64,000 bases of DNA from Ralstonia soli (GCF_023955655.1 NZ_JAMXHT010000005.1:373462-437461), one strand, 5' to 3'. Positions 17,289 to 27,347 are shown, counted from the first letter of the stretch. A program made the numbers and translations. The notes: generated by a model from the sequence alone, not told the origin.

Positions 17289-18737
17289 ATGTTTCATGCC
17301 AACTGCCCGGCGTGTGGCGCGCCGGTGGAACTGAAGTCTGCCGCGGCGGTGATGACGGTGTGCAGCTTCTGCAAAAGCACGCTGCTGCGCGACGGCCAGA
17401 CGCTGTCCGACATCGGCAAGATGTCTGCCGTGCTGGAGGACTACGCACGCGTGCAGATCGGCACCACCGGGCGCTACAAAGCCAAGGCCTTCACCGTGGT
17501 CGGCCGCATCCAGTTGCGTTATGACGCGGGCTTCTGGAACGAGTGGTACGTGCTGTTCGATGACGGCACCGACGGCTGGCTGGCGGAAGCGTCCGGGCAA
17601 GTAACGATGACCCTGGCACATGGCACGCCGGCCAACGCGGTCGCATTCGAGACACTGCGCCCCGGCCAGCTGTACAACGCCGACGGCAAGCCGTTCACGC
17701 TGTCGGACGTGCGCGAGGCAGATTGCACCGGAGGCCAGGGTGAATTGCCCTTCCGCGTGGGCGCGGGCTGGCACGCACGCGTGGCCGACGGCCGCTGCGA
17801 AGACGCCTTCATGACGCTGGATTATTCGGACGGCACGGCGCCCACGCTCTACCTTGGCGAAGCCACCACGCTTGATGCGCTCAAGTGCCAGCTCCTGCGC
17901 ACCGACGCCGAGATCATGGAAGCCGCCGGCCGTGTTCCCGGCAAGCTCACCAACCTTGATTGCCCACAGTGCGGCACATCGGTGCCGTTCAGCCCCGGCG
18001 TGACGGGCCACGTGCTGTGCCCCGGCTGCGGCGCCGCCATTGACGCGTCCACGCCGCGCGGTGACATCATCGCGCGCGCACGCTCGGTGCCGAAAGTCGT
18101 CACCACGCTGGAGCTTGGCGACAAGGCGCTCATCGACGGCCTGCAGTGGCAGGTGATCGGCGTGATGCGTCGTGCGGTGGTCAACGGCGAGGGTGAATGG
18201 TTCGAATACCTGCTGTACACGCCCAAGCGCGGTTTCATGTGGATGGTCGAAACCGATGACGGCTGGTTTCGCGCGAATGTGCTTGCGCTCTGGCCCACGC
18301 AGCCCGACAGCCGCAAGGCCCTGCATGGCGGCACGCAATTCATTCGCGATGAGGATTACGACGCGCGTGTCACCTACGCGGCCGGTGCGTTCAACTGGCG
18401 CGTGCAGACCGGCGACCAGACGCACGTGGTCGAATACAAAGCCGGTCAGGAAAGCCTCGCCGCCGAGAGCGATGCGCATGAGCTGACGTGGTCGAAGAGC
18501 ACGCCGGTGAGCGCCGCACAGATCAAGGCGTGGTTCGGCAAGGTGGTGGCGGAGCCGGCCAAGGCATCGTCCTCAAACATCATGACGGTGGCGGTGGTGG
18601 CCTGCGTGCTGCTCGGCCTGCTGAACCTGGTGCCGTTCTTCATGGCGCCTGGCGCGGTGTTCAGCATCACGTTCTTCGCGGCGCTGTTGTTGATCGTGCC
18701 GGCCTGGCTGGTCGCCAAGATCGGGGGTGGAGAGTGA
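17289..18737 (+). CDS. DUF4178 protein with two zinc ribbons and a C-terminal membrane anchor
   Basis: A 482-residue protein. A first zinc ribbon uses C6, C9, C25 and C28; a DUF4178-like beta domain follows (about 55-150). A second ribbon uses C225, C228, C244 and C247, followed by a second DUF4178-like domain (about 275-370), so the protein is an internal duplication. Two hydrophobic helices near the C-terminus anchor it in the inner membrane. It overlaps the next gene by GTGA. DUF4178 proteins co-occur with DUF350 and AdoMet decarboxylase genes; their biochemistry is unknown to me. Confidence 0.82.
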   Translation: MFHANCPACGAPVELKSAAAVMTVCSFCKSTLLRDGQTLSDIGKMSAVLEDYARVQIGTTGRYKAKAFTVVGRIQLRYDAGFWNEWYVLFDDGTDGWLAEASGQVTMTLAHGTPANAVAFETLRPGQLYNADGKPFTLSDVREADCTGGQGELPFRVGAGWHARVADGRCEDAFMTLDYSDGTAPTLYLGEATTLDALKCQLLRTDAEIMEAAGRVPGKLTNLDCPQCGTSVPFSPGVTGHVLCPGCGAAIDASTPRGDIIARARSVPKVVTTLELGDKALIDGLQWQVIGVMRRAVVNGEGEWFEYLLYTPKRGFMWMVETDDGWFRANVLALWPTQPDSRKALHGGTQFIRDEDYDARVTYAAGAFNWRVQTGDQTHVVEYKAGQESLAAESDAHELTWSKSTPVSAAQIKAWFGKVVAEPAKASSSNIMTVAVVACVLLGLLNLVPFFMAPGAVFSITFFAALLLIVPAWLVAKIGGGE

Positions 18738-18919
18738 AGGGCTGGTTCGTTCTCTATGCCGTGGCCGTGGTGATCGGCGCGACGTACATGGATTGGAAGG
18801 CGGGCTTTGCCGCGCCACGCACGCCGTCGTACGGCAGCGGCACGGGGGGCTCGTCGTATTGGGGCGGGTCGTCGGGCGGCAGCGGTTATGGCGGCGGCTT
18901 CAGCGGGGGCCACAAGTGA
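18734..18919 (+). CDS. Small membrane protein with a Gly/Ser-rich tail
   Basis: A 61-residue protein starting at GTG 18734, which overlaps the DUF4178 stop. It has one N-terminal membrane helix (LYAVAVVIGATYMDW) and a Gly/Ser/Tyr-rich tail from about residue 32 ending GGHK. Its stop overlaps the AdoMet decarboxylase start. The tight overlaps on both sides support a real gene. No function is known; it may be an accessory of the membrane complex. Confidence 0.7.
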   Translation: MKGWFVLYAVAVVIGATYMDWKAGFAAPRTPSYGSGTGGSSYWGGSSGGSGYGGGFSGGHK

Positions 18920-19335
18920 CGCGCACCGATGCGGGCCTGCCCCTGGCGGACGCGACCGTCGCCGTAGGCGAGCATCTGCTGCTCGACCTGTATGGCGTGG
19001 CGCCTGCATTGCTGCGCGATGCGCGCGCCCTGGAGACCGCATTGCGCGCGGCAGCCGATGCGCTTGGTGCGACCATTCTCCATGCGCATTTGCATCGCTT
19101 CGATACCGTGCGTACGGGCACCCCGGGCGGGGAGCAAGGCGGCGTGACCGGCGTGCTGCTGCTGGCTGAGTCGCACCTGTCGATTCATACCTGGCCCGAA
19201 CATGGATTTGCCGCCATCGATGCCTTCATGTGCGGCACAGGCACGACGCATGCCGCGCGTGCGGTGTTCGAGCGAGCCCTGGCGCCGCAGCGCGTCGACC
19301 TGCGCATCGAACGGCGCGGCGGCGCGGGGCTCTAG
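18916..19335 (+). CDS. speD: S-adenosylmethionine decarboxylase proenzyme
   Basis: A 139-residue pyruvoyl-type AdoMet decarboxylase of the short prokaryotic class. The self-cleavage site is E85-S86 in AESHLSIHTWPE, and the processing and catalytic residues H91 and C106 sit at the spacing seen in the Thermotoga enzyme. GTG 18916 overlaps the previous stop. It makes decarboxylated AdoMet, the aminopropyl donor for spermidine synthase. Its partner here is presumably the membrane-fused synthase on the opposite strand (13958-15535). Confidence 0.9.
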   Translation: MTRTDAGLPLADATVAVGEHLLLDLYGVAPALLRDARALETALRAAADALGATILHAHLHRFDTVRTGTPGGEQGGVTGVLLLAESHLSIHTWPEHGFAAIDAFMCGTGTTHAARAVFERALAPQRVDLRIERRGGAGL

Positions 19336-19556
19336 TGCATTCGATTTAATCCGAAATCCTCGGGCGCCCGTCGCACACACCCCGGGGTCGCGCAAAAGCG
19401 GTGCGTGCGTTGCCATAGCGGTTGCCCGGCTGCGTCAACGCCAAGACTCGCGTGCACGCGCGTGCCATGATGGCGCCTTGGATTTGCATCCACGGTGGCT
19501 GATGCAAGGCCACCGGCGTTTGGTCTCTCCGCCACCGACCTGACGATGAGGCCTTC

Positions 19557-20849
19557 ATGACCACCCTGCCCACGCACGTTCCCGCTTCTTTTATCCCCAG
19601 TCAGCCTTCGCCCGCCGCCCCGCCGCTGCCGGAATGGATTCTTGCCCGCATGCGGACGCATTTCGATGAGCGCATGGCCAAGCTCTGGGGAGGCGACCAT
19701 CTTCTGCATGGCCGTATTCCGGGGCCGGATGCTCTATTCCTGAACAGTAACGACTACCTTTGCCTGCTTGGCGAGCGGCCTCTCGTGCGCGCGCAGGCCC
19801 GTTCGCTGCTGGGCCACTCGCCTGAGTTGCTCATGTCGGCCGTGTTTCAGCATGGCGATACGCCACAGCACCGTGTTGAGCATCGCCTGGCCACGCTCAT
19901 GCGGGCGGAATCCGGGTTGATCACGCAATCGGGATGGGCAGCCAATGTCGGCTTGATCCAGTGCATCGCAGGCCCGGGCGTGCCGGTCTTCATCGACATG
20001 AACGCCCACGCCTCCTTGTGGGAGGGCATCAGCGCGGCCGGAGCGCAACCGGTTCCGTTCCGTCACAACGACGTCGATCACCTTGGGCGCCAGATCGAGC
20101 GCGCGGGGCCGGGCATCATCGTGGTGGATTCGGTATACAGCACCACCGGCAGCGTCGCGCCGCTGCGGGAACTCGTCGAACTGGCTGAGTCGAGCGGTTC
20201 CGGCATCGTCGTGGACGAGTCGCACTCGCTGGGGACGCATGGGCCGGGCGGGGCGGGTCTGGTGGTGCAGTTCGGACTGGAGCGGCGCGTGCATTTCCGG
20301 ACCGCCTCCCTGGCGAAGGCCTTTGCCGGGCGTGCCGGGTTGATTGCCTGCGGTGGCCAGTTCAAGGAGTTTTTTGCGGTGGAGGCGCGTCCGGCCATTT
20401 TCAGTTCGGGCTTGTTGCGGCATGAGCTTGCCTGGTTCGAGGCCGCCGCCGACTTCATTGCTGCCGCCAACGAGCGGCGTGCGCGCCTGCATGCATTGAC
20501 CCGCACCGTGCGTGCCGGCATTGCGGCGCTGGGCTACAACATCGGCGGCGGCACGGAGCAGATCATTGCGTTGGAGGCCGGCACGGAACCCCAGGTCAAG
20601 GTGCTTCGCGATGCCTTACAGAAGCGGGGCATTTTTGGGGCAGTATTTTGTGCCCCCGCCACGCCCAAGAATCGGGCGTTGATGCGGCTGACGCTGCATG
20701 CCAAACTTATCCCCGCGCAAATCGACCGCCTGCTGTGCACGCTGGCCGATATCCGCGATGAGGTGGGGCTGGAGAACTGGCCGTCTACGCGGCGCATGCG
20801 CCGTCCCGCGGCGGCCGATCAACACAATGCATGTCTGGCAGACTCATGA
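19557..20849 (+). CDS. cqsA: CqsA-like alpha-hydroxyketone autoinducer synthase (PLP enzyme)
   Basis: A 430-residue fold-type I PLP enzyme of the alpha-oxoamine synthase family. The PLP lysine is K254 in ASLAKAFAGRAG, a motif close to that of Vibrio CqsA, and the PLP aspartate is D220 in VVDESHSLGTHG. FLNSNDYLCL near residue 61 is the family substrate-entry region. CqsA joins an acyl-CoA to an amino donor and yields alpha-hydroxyketones (CAI-1 type signals). The other family members (KBL, BioF, ALAS) are less likely because the next gene, overlapping by four bases, is a CqsS-like sensor kinase. The C-terminus is about 25 residues longer than usual. Confidence 0.85.
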   Translation: MTTLPTHVPASFIPSQPSPAAPPLPEWILARMRTHFDERMAKLWGGDHLLHGRIPGPDALFLNSNDYLCLLGERPLVRAQARSLLGHSPELLMSAVFQHGDTPQHRVEHRLATLMRAESGLITQSGWAANVGLIQCIAGPGVPVFIDMNAHASLWEGISAAGAQPVPFRHNDVDHLGRQIERAGPGIIVVDSVYSTTGSVAPLRELVELAESSGSGIVVDESHSLGTHGPGGAGLVVQFGLERRVHFRTASLAKAFAGRAGLIACGGQFKEFFAVEARPAIFSSGLLRHELAWFEAAADFIAAANERRARLHALTRTVRAGIAALGYNIGGGTEQIIALEAGTEPQVKVLRDALQKRGIFGAVFCAPATPKNRALMRLTLHAKLIPAQIDRLLCTLADIRDEVGLENWPSTRRMRRPAAADQHNACLADS

Positions 20850-22144
20850 CCGACACAGAGGGTGGAGTATTTGAAGGCAGCTTCGGCCGCTGGCCGCTGG
20901 GCGTGTGGCAGCGCGTCGTGGCGTCTTTGACGAGCGCGGCGCTGCTCGATGATGAAAGCGCAGCGCGGCTTCGACGCATCCGCTTTGTCGGCGCGCTTGG
21001 CGTGATCGGGCACCCGCTTTACTACGCAATCTGGTCTTACGTTTTTCCTCAGCCGTACGAAAACGTTTGGTTGCGGGCGCTCTGCACGCTGCTGTTCCTC
21101 CCCTTGCTGTTTGCCAACCGGTTGTCGCAGTACAAGTGGCTGCCGGCCTATGCGCTCTTCGCGATCACCGCGGGGTTGCCCTTCGCCTTTATCTTTTTCT
21201 ACCTGGAAAACGCCGGCACCATGGTGTGGGCCGAATCCGTGGTGATTGCAGTGGTCATCCTCTTTCACTTCAGCACGGCGTTCGCGATGATTTCGCTGAT
21301 CAGCGGCGCCGTGGTGGCCACCATGCTGTTTCTGGCGGTGGGGCATGCGGCTACCGCATTCCCATGGTATGCGCTGCTGGAACAGCTGCCCGTGCTCGGG
21401 TTTGTCGTTGCGGTGCTGGTCGTCATCAAGATCGACCGGCAGATCCTGGTCGAACAGAAGCAGCGAGGTGTGGCGCTGGCCCTTGGCACCGTCGCCCACG
21501 AACTGCGCACGCCACTGGCAAGCCTTGCGCTGACAGCACAAGGCATTCAACGACGCCTGCAGGGCGGGGTGCCGGCGGACTCGCCCGACTTGCCTGCCTT
21601 GCACCAAGCCATCGAGCGCATGCGCACCGACGTTGCTCGGGCCAACACCAGCATCGAATTGCTCCTGGCCAACTCAAAAGACCCGCAAACCGTGAGCACC
21701 GGATGGTTTGATCCGCACGACGCCATCTGTTCGGCCATTGCGGCGTTCCCGTTCGAGCCCGGCGGCCGTGAGCTCGTGCAGATTGCACCCAGCGCCGGTG
21801 TGCGGGTTCTGGGCAACGCCAAGCTCTTTGAGCATGTCATCACCAATCTGACGAAGAACGCGCTGGAGGCAATCCAGCGTGTCGGGAAGGGCGACATCCA
21901 GATTGGCTACGCACTGGCTCCGCAGACGGTGGAGGTGGTCGTGCGCGACACCGGCGCCGGCGTGTCGCCCACCGTGCTCAAGCGGATGTTTCAGCCATTT
22001 TTTTCCTACCCGGCGCATCGCGGTACGGGTATCGGGTTGATGTTCTGCAGCAAGGTCCTGCGCAGCTGGGGCGCGAGCATTTCGTGCCGATCGGTCGAGC
22101 ACGAATACACCGAGTTCCGCATCCGTTTCCCACAGGCGCGCTGA
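20846..22144 (+). CDS. cqsS: CqsS-like membrane sensor histidine kinase
   Basis: A 432-residue inner-membrane kinase. Six hydrophobic helices span about residues 45-196, with no periplasmic domain. The H-box AHELRTPL carries H218; the N-box HVITNLTKNALEAI starts near residue 330 and the G1 box VRDTGAGV near 366. The final segment GTGIGLMFCSKVLRSWGA completes the HATPase domain. Vibrio CqsS has a C-terminal receiver; this protein lacks one, like Legionella LqsS. An upstream in-frame ATG at 20831 is possible. The kinase is translationally coupled to the synthase. No response regulator lies nearby. Confidence 0.82.
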   Translation: MTDTEGGVFEGSFGRWPLGVWQRVVASLTSAALLDDESAARLRRIRFVGALGVIGHPLYYAIWSYVFPQPYENVWLRALCTLLFLPLLFANRLSQYKWLPAYALFAITAGLPFAFIFFYLENAGTMVWAESVVIAVVILFHFSTAFAMISLISGAVVATMLFLAVGHAATAFPWYALLEQLPVLGFVVAVLVVIKIDRQILVEQKQRGVALALGTVAHELRTPLASLALTAQGIQRRLQGGVPADSPDLPALHQAIERMRTDVARANTSIELLLANSKDPQTVSTGWFDPHDAICSAIAAFPFEPGGRELVQIAPSAGVRVLGNAKLFEHVITNLTKNALEAIQRVGKGDIQIGYALAPQTVEVVVRDTGAGVSPTVLKRMFQPFFSYPAHRGTGIGLMFCSKVLRSWGASISCRSVEHEYTEFRIRFPQAR

Positions 22145-22153
22145 ATTGTCGGC

Positions 22154-23551
22154 CTATTTGCCGACCATGTTTTCCGGCTGCACCCACGCATCGAACTGCT
22201 CGGGCGTGACATAGCCCAGGGCCAGCGCGGCCTCGCGCAGGCTCGTGCCTTCCTTGTGCGCCTTCTTGGCGATCTGCGCCGATTTGTCGTAGCCGATGTG
22301 CGGGTTGAGCGCCGTCACCAGCATCAGCGAGCGCTGCACCAGCTCTTCGATACGCGCGCGGTTGGGCTCGATGCCCACGGCGCAGTGGTCGTTGAAGCTG
22401 CGCATGCCGTCGGCCAGCAGGCGCACGCTGTGCAGGAAGTTGTAGGCAATCATCGGTCGGAACACGTTCAGCTCGAAGTTGCCCGATGCGCCGCCCACGT
22501 TGACGGCGACATCGTTGCCGAACACCTGCGCACACAGCATCGTCACGGCCTCGCTCTGCGTGGGATTGACCTTGCCCGGCATGATGGAAGAGCCCGGCTC
22601 GTTTTCTGGGATGGAGATTTCACCCAGCCCGCTGCGCGGGCCGCTTGCCAGCCAGCGGATGTCGTTGGCGATTTTGGTGAGGCTGGCGGCCAGTGTCTTC
22701 AATGCACCATGCGCAAACACGAGGCCATCGGCCGATGCCATGGTCTCGAACTTGTTGGGTGAGGTGACGAAGGGCAGGCCGGTCAACTGCGCCAGCTCTG
22801 CTGCCACCTGCTCCGCATAGCCGGCCGGCGCGTTCAGACCGGTGCCGACGGCTGTGCCACCCAGCGCGAGCTCGCACAGGTGCGGCAGCACGGCGTTCAG
22901 GTGCGTCTCGTTGTGCTGCAGCTGGGCGACGTAGCCGGAGAACTCCTGGCCGAGCGTGAGCGGCGTGGCGTCCTGCAGATGCGTGCGACCGATCTTGATG
23001 ATGTCGTCAAACTCGGCAGATTTTTTGGCGAGCGTGTTACGCAGGGCGCGCAGCGAGGGCAGCAAGTGGTGCGTGATGGCTGTCACGGCGGCCACGTGCA
23101 TCGCCGTGGGGAACACGTCGTTGGATGACTGGCTGCGGTTGACGTCGTCGTTCGGGTGCACGAGGCGCGCTTCGCCGCGCTCGCCGCCGAGCAGTTCGCT
23201 GGCGCGGTTGGCCAGCACCTCGTTCATGTTCATGTTGGTCTGCGTGCCCGAGCCCGTTTGCCAGACCACCAGCGGGAATTCGTTCGGGTGCTTGCCGGCG
23301 ATGACTTCGTCGGCGGCGGCGATGATGGCGTTGGCCTTGTCCGCAGGCAGCAGGCCGAGCCGCTCGTTGACGGCGGCACTGGCACGTTTGATGCGAGCGA
23401 GCGCGTCAATCAGCTCGCGCGGCATGCGGTCGCCGGCAATGTCGAAGTTCTGCAGCGAGCGTTGCGTCTGCGCGCCCCACAGATGGTCGGCAGGGACTTC
23501 AATGGGGCCAAAGGTGTCGCGTTCAAGGCGAGTGGCGGTGGGGGTGGTCAT
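22154..23551 (-). CDS. fumC: Fumarate hydratase class II
   Basis: A 465-residue class II fumarase, the usual length. The family signature [16 protein letters not shown] and the active-site region [20 protein letters not shown] are intact. ATG 23551 gives the canonical N-terminus [20 protein letters not shown]; an upstream in-frame ATG would add 59 Pro-rich residues and is rejected. The enzyme hydrates fumarate to malate in the TCA cycle and uses no iron-sulfur cluster. It converges with the CqsS-like gene, 9 bases apart. Confidence 0.95.
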   Translation of the reverse strand: MTTPTATRLERDTFGPIEVPADHLWGAQTQRSLQNFDIAGDRMPRELIDALARIKRASAAVNERLGLLPADKANAIIAAADEVIAGKHPNEFPLVVWQTGSGTQTNMNMNEVLANRASELLGGERGEARLVHPNDDVNRSQSSNDVFPTAMHVAAVTAITHHLLPSLRALRNTLAKKSAEFDDIIKIGRTHLQDATPLTLGQEFSGYVAQLQHNETHLNAVLPHLCELALGGTAVGTGLNAPAGYAEQVAAELAQLTGLPFVTSPNKFETMASADGLVFAHGALKTLAASLTKIANDIRWLASGPRSGLGEISIPENEPGSSIMPGKVNPTQSEAVTMLCAQVFGNDVAVNVGGASGNFELNVFRPMIAYNFLHSVRLLADGMRSFNDHCAVGIEPNRARIEELVQRSLMLVTALNPHIGYDKSAQIAKKAHKEGTSLREAALALGYVTPEQFDAWVQPENMVGK

Positions 23552-23737
23552 GGCGAGAGCGAGGGCACGAGGTGACGGGGACGAACGCTCCAGTATAGGC
23601 AGAGCCCAGTGCCCTTGTTGGGGGTAGGGCGGATGGCCAGTAGGGCCAGGCGGCGCCGTTTTGCCGGGTACACCGTTTGCGAGCCCGGGCGTGGCACGCC
23701 ACAATGGCGGCTCCGCCGCACGCCCCACTGCCTCGCC

Positions 23738-25162
23738 ATGTCTTCTTCCGCTTCTGTCGACAAATCTCTCAAACCGTTACTCTGGCTGGTGGCCATGGGT
23801 CTGTTCATGCAGACGCTGGATTCCACCATCGTCAACACGGCCTTGCCGGCCATGGCGCGCAGCCTGTCGGAAAGCCCGCTGAAGATGCAGTCGGTCATCA
23901 TCGCGTACACGCTGACGACCGCCATGCTGATGCCGGCCTCCGGCTGGCTGGCCGATCGCTTTGGCACACGCAAAATGTTCTTCGCGGCCATCTTCCTGTT
24001 CACGCTCGGCTCGTTGCTGTGCGCCGAATCGCGCAGCCTGACCATGCTGATTGCCTCGCGCGTGGTGCAGGGCGTAGGTGGTGCACTGCTGATGCCCGTG
24101 GGGCGCCTGACCGTGCTGCGCGTGGTGCCGCGCGAGCAGTTCCTGCCGGCCATGAGCTTCGTCACCATTCCGGGGCTGATCGGCCCGCTGATCGGCCCGA
24201 CGCTGGGCGGCTGGCTGGTGCAGGCGGTGTCGTGGCACTGGATCTTCCTCATCAACATTCCGGTGGGCGTGATCGGCGCGCTGGTCACGCTCAAGGTGAT
24301 GCCCGATGTGCGTGCGGACGATGACACCCGCTTCGACTGGTCGGGCTATCTGATGCTGGCCTTCGGGATGGCGGCGGTGTCGTTCTCGCTCGATGGACTG
24401 TCCGAGCTGGGCTTCCAGCACGCCACAGTGCTGGTGCTGCTGATCCTCGGGCTGGCTGCGCTCACGGCGTATTGGCTGCATGCGGGGCGTGTGCCGGGGC
24501 CGCTGTTTCCGCGCACGCTGTTCGGCATTCCGAGTTTTTCCATCGGCGTGCTGGGCAACCTGTTTGCGCGTATCGGTAGCGGCGGCATGCCGTTCCTGAT
24601 TCCGCTGCTGCTGCAGGTGAGCCTGGGGTACTCGCCCTTGCAGGCAGGGCTGATGATGGTGCCCGTGGCTGCTGCCGGCATGGCCGCCAAGCCGCTGGGC
24701 ACCTGGGCCATCAAGCACTTCGGTTATCGCCGCATGCTGTTTGTGAACACGCTGATGGTCGGGCTGATGATGGCCAGCTTTGCGGTGATGACGCCCAACG
24801 TGCCGGTGTGGCTGCGCATCGTGCAACTGGCGGTGTTCGGCACGTTCAATTCGATGCAATTCACCGCGATGAACACGCTCACGCTCAAAGACCTGACCGG
24901 TCCGCTGGCCAGCGCGGGCAACAGCATGCTCTCCATGGTGATGATGCTGTCGATGAGTCTGGGCGTGGCCGCCGCCGGTGCGTTGCTCACGGGCTTTACC
25001 GATTTCACCGCCGGGCCGGAAGGGCGCGACACGCTGGCCGCGTTCCACAAGACCTTCGTCTGCGTGGGCATCATGACGGCGGCAGCGGCGTGGATCTTCG
25101 CGCAGCTCTCGCGCTACGAGTCAACCCAGGTGGTCAAGCGGCCCGAGATGGAAGTGCATTGA
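23738..25162 (+). CDS. MFS efflux pump, DHA2 family (second copy)
   Basis: A 474-residue DHA2 transporter with the same landmarks as the pump at 7334: [36 protein letters not shown] and [16 protein letters not shown] 23738 follows no strong ribosome site but begins directly before helix 1; the upstream extension overlaps no helix. It is divergent from fumC and converges with the helicase. Unlike the copy at 7334 it has no adjacent regulator. Confidence 0.9.
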   Translation: MSSSASVDKSLKPLLWLVAMGLFMQTLDSTIVNTALPAMARSLSESPLKMQSVIIAYTLTTAMLMPASGWLADRFGTRKMFFAAIFLFTLGSLLCAESRSLTMLIASRVVQGVGGALLMPVGRLTVLRVVPREQFLPAMSFVTIPGLIGPLIGPTLGGWLVQAVSWHWIFLINIPVGVIGALVTLKVMPDVRADDDTRFDWSGYLMLAFGMAAVSFSLDGLSELGFQHATVLVLLILGLAALTAYWLHAGRVPGPLFPRTLFGIPSFSIGVLGNLFARIGSGGMPFLIPLLLQVSLGYSPLQAGLMMVPVAAAGMAAKPLGTWAIKHFGYRRMLFVNTLMVGLMMASFAVMTPNVPVWLRIVQLAVFGTFNSMQFTAMNTLTLKDLTGPLASAGNSMLSMVMMLSMSLGVAAAGALLTGFTDFTAGPEGRDTLAAFHKTFVCVGIMTAAAAWIFAQLSRYESTQVVKRPEMEVH

Positions 25163-25175
25163 CTGCGCGAACACG

Positions 25176-27338
25176 TTACTTCTTCCAATAGCCGCGCATC
25201 GTCTTGGTGAGGTCTACCTTGGCGGCGGCGCGCGCTTCCGCTGCCGGGTCCGCACCGGGCTCGGGTGCAGGCCATGCGCAGGCCTCGAACAGCGGCAGCA
25301 GCGCGGGCGGAATGAAGCGCGTGCGCGAGGCGTAGATGTGGCGGTCGCCGTTGGGCGTCTGCTGCGTGACATAGAAGCGCTGCGGCACCAGGATGTCGAG
25401 GTGCTCACGCGCGCGCGTCATCGCCACGTACAGCAGGCGGCGCTCCTCTTCCAGTTCCTCATGCGAACCGGCGCCCAGGTCGGCCGGCATGCAGCCGTCC
25501 ACGGCGTTGAGCACGTACACCGCCTTCCACTCCTGGCCCTTCGATGAATGGATGGTCGAGAGGATCAGGTAATCCTCGTCGCGGTACGGGTCGCCGGATT
25601 CATCGCTGGTCAGCTCCGGCGGGTCGAGCGTCATCTCGGTGAGGAAGCGTTCGCGCGTGGCATAGGTGGCGGCCATGCGGGCGAGCTGGTCCAGATCGCC
25701 CTGCCGCACGGCGGCATCGTCGTGCAGGCGCTCCATGTGCGGCGTGTACCAGGCACCCACGGCTTCCAGTTCGCTGGCCCATGCGAGGCTGTCTTTCGGC
25801 GTGCGCAGGGTTTGCATCAGCGCCATCAGCGCGGCCCAGTCGCCGGCCAGGCGTGCGGGCGGTTCGTAGGCGAGCAGCGCAGCAATCGGGTCCACGGCCT
25901 CGGCCATGGCGTCGAGCACGCGTGCGGCCGTGGCAGGGCCGGCACCCGGCAGCAACTGGATCACACGAAACCCGGCGATGCGGTTGCGCGGGTTCTCGGC
26001 CCAGCGCAGTACCGAGAGCACGTCTTTCACATGCGCCGCTTCCAGAAACTTCAGGCCCCCGTATTTCACGAACGGGATGTTGCGGCGCGTGAGTTCGATT
26101 TCCAGCGGCGCGCTGTGGCTTGCGGTGCGGAACAGCACTGCCTGCGATTTCAGCGCGAGGCCGCCTTCACGCTGATGCAGCACCTGTTCGGCCACGCAGC
26201 GCGCCTGATCGGCCTCGTCGCGCACCGAGATCAGCCGCGGGCGATGTGTCGACGCGCGGTCCGTCCACAACGTCTTGGCGAAACGCTCGGTGGCAAAGCG
26301 CATGACGCCGTTGGAGGCATCGAGGATGGGCTGCGTCGAGCGGTAATTGCGCTCCAGCAGCACGGTGTGCGCCGGCCGCGAGAAGTGCCGCGGGAAGTCG
26401 AGGATGTTGCGCACCGTTGCCGCACGAAACGCATAGATCGATTGCGCATCGTCGCCCACCACCGTCACGCCGCGGCCATCGGGGCGCAGCGCACGCAGGA
26501 TGGACGACTGCAGCCGGTTCGTATCTTGGTATTCGTCGACGAGGATGTGGTCGAAGCGCGCGCCGATTTCCGCCGCCAGTTCGGCATCGGACACCATCGC
26601 GTGCCAGTAGAGCAGCAGGTCGTCGTAGTCGAGCACGTGCTGGGCCTGCTTGGCCTCGACATACGCATCGAACAGCGTACGCAACTGTGCTTCCCACATC
26701 GTGCACCACGGGAAGTGGTGCTTGAGCACGGCGTTGAGCGGGCTCTCGGCGTTGATGGCGCGCGAGTAGATGGCCAGGCACGTCTGCTTGAGCGGGAAGC
26801 GGCGTTCCTTGGTCGACAGGTTCAGTTCGTGGCGCACGACGTTGAGCAGGTCTGCCGAGTCGCTGCGGTCGTGGATGGTGAAATCGGGCGCGAGGCCGAC
26901 GCGATCAGCGTACTCGCGCAGCAGGCGCGCGCCAATGCCGTGGAAGGTGCCGGCCCAGGGGAGGGTGGTCTTGTACGACGTGCCGGCGGCGTTCAGTGCA
27001 TTGTTTGTGCGTTCGCCCTGCATGGCGCGCGCCAGCAGGTGGCCAGCGCGGTTGGACAGCTCGCTCGCCGCGCGACGGGAGAATGTCAGCAGCAAGACGC
27101 GCTGCGGATCGGCCCCGTTGGCCACGAGGTGCGCCACACGCCAGCCCAGCGTGTGAGTCTTGCCCGAGCCGGCGCCCGCGAGCACCAGCAGCGGGCCGGT
27201 TTCCGCTGCATCTGCCCCCGAAATGCCGAACTCGACTGCCTTGCGCTGCTGGTCGTTCAGTTGGGCCAGGTAACCCGGGGTGACCGGGGTATGGGCAGTG
27301 TCAGGGGTGGGGGAGGCGGCAAGCACGGCGGGCGTCAC
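25176..27338 (-). CDS. UvrD/Rep-type ATP-dependent DNA helicase
   Basis: A superfamily 1A helicase of about 720 residues. Walker A is AGAGSGKT (54-61); motif II is VDEYQDTN; motif VI is YVAMTRAREHLDIL; the segment TIHSSKGQEWKAVYV is motif V. An intact core with a shortened C-terminus resembles UvrD-like proteins of unknown role rather than UvrD itself. The start is uncertain: GTG 27338 and GTG 27326 are both close behind a perfect LexA box at 27348, which makes the upstream frame to 27428 unlikely. Expression is expected to rise in the SOS response. Confidence 0.88.
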   Translation of the reverse strand: MTPAVLAASPTPDTAHTPVTPGYLAQLNDQQRKAVEFGISGADAAETGPLLVLAGAGSGKTHTLGWRVAHLVANGADPQRVLLLTFSRRAASELSNRAGHLLARAMQGERTNNALNAAGTSYKTTLPWAGTFHGIGARLLREYADRVGLAPDFTIHDRSDSADLLNVVRHELNLSTKERRFPLKQTCLAIYSRAINAESPLNAVLKHHFPWCTMWEAQLRTLFDAYVEAKQAQHVLDYDDLLLYWHAMVSDAELAAEIGARFDHILVDEYQDTNRLQSSILRALRPDGRGVTVVGDDAQSIYAFRAATVRNILDFPRHFSRPAHTVLLERNYRSTQPILDASNGVMRFATERFAKTLWTDRASTHRPRLISVRDEADQARCVAEQVLHQREGGLALKSQAVLFRTASHSAPLEIELTRRNIPFVKYGGLKFLEAAHVKDVLSVLRWAENPRNRIAGFRVIQLLPGAGPATAARVLDAMAEAVDPIAALLAYEPPARLAGDWAALMALMQTLRTPKDSLAWASELEAVGAWYTPHMERLHDDAAVRQGDLDQLARMAATYATRERFLTEMTLDPPELTSDESGDPYRDEDYLILSTIHSSKGQEWKAVYVLNAVDGCMPADLGAGSHEELEEERRLLYVAMTRAREHLDILVPQRFYVTQQTPNGDRHIYASRTRFIPPALLPLFEACAWPAPEPGADPAAEARAAAKVDLTKTMRGYWKK

Positions 27339-27347
27339 AGAAAATAA

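Noticed and set aside
25548-27347. A 599-codon plus-strand ORF opposite the helicase
   Set aside because: It is a GC-driven shadow frame; the helicase on the minus strand has all SF1 motifs.
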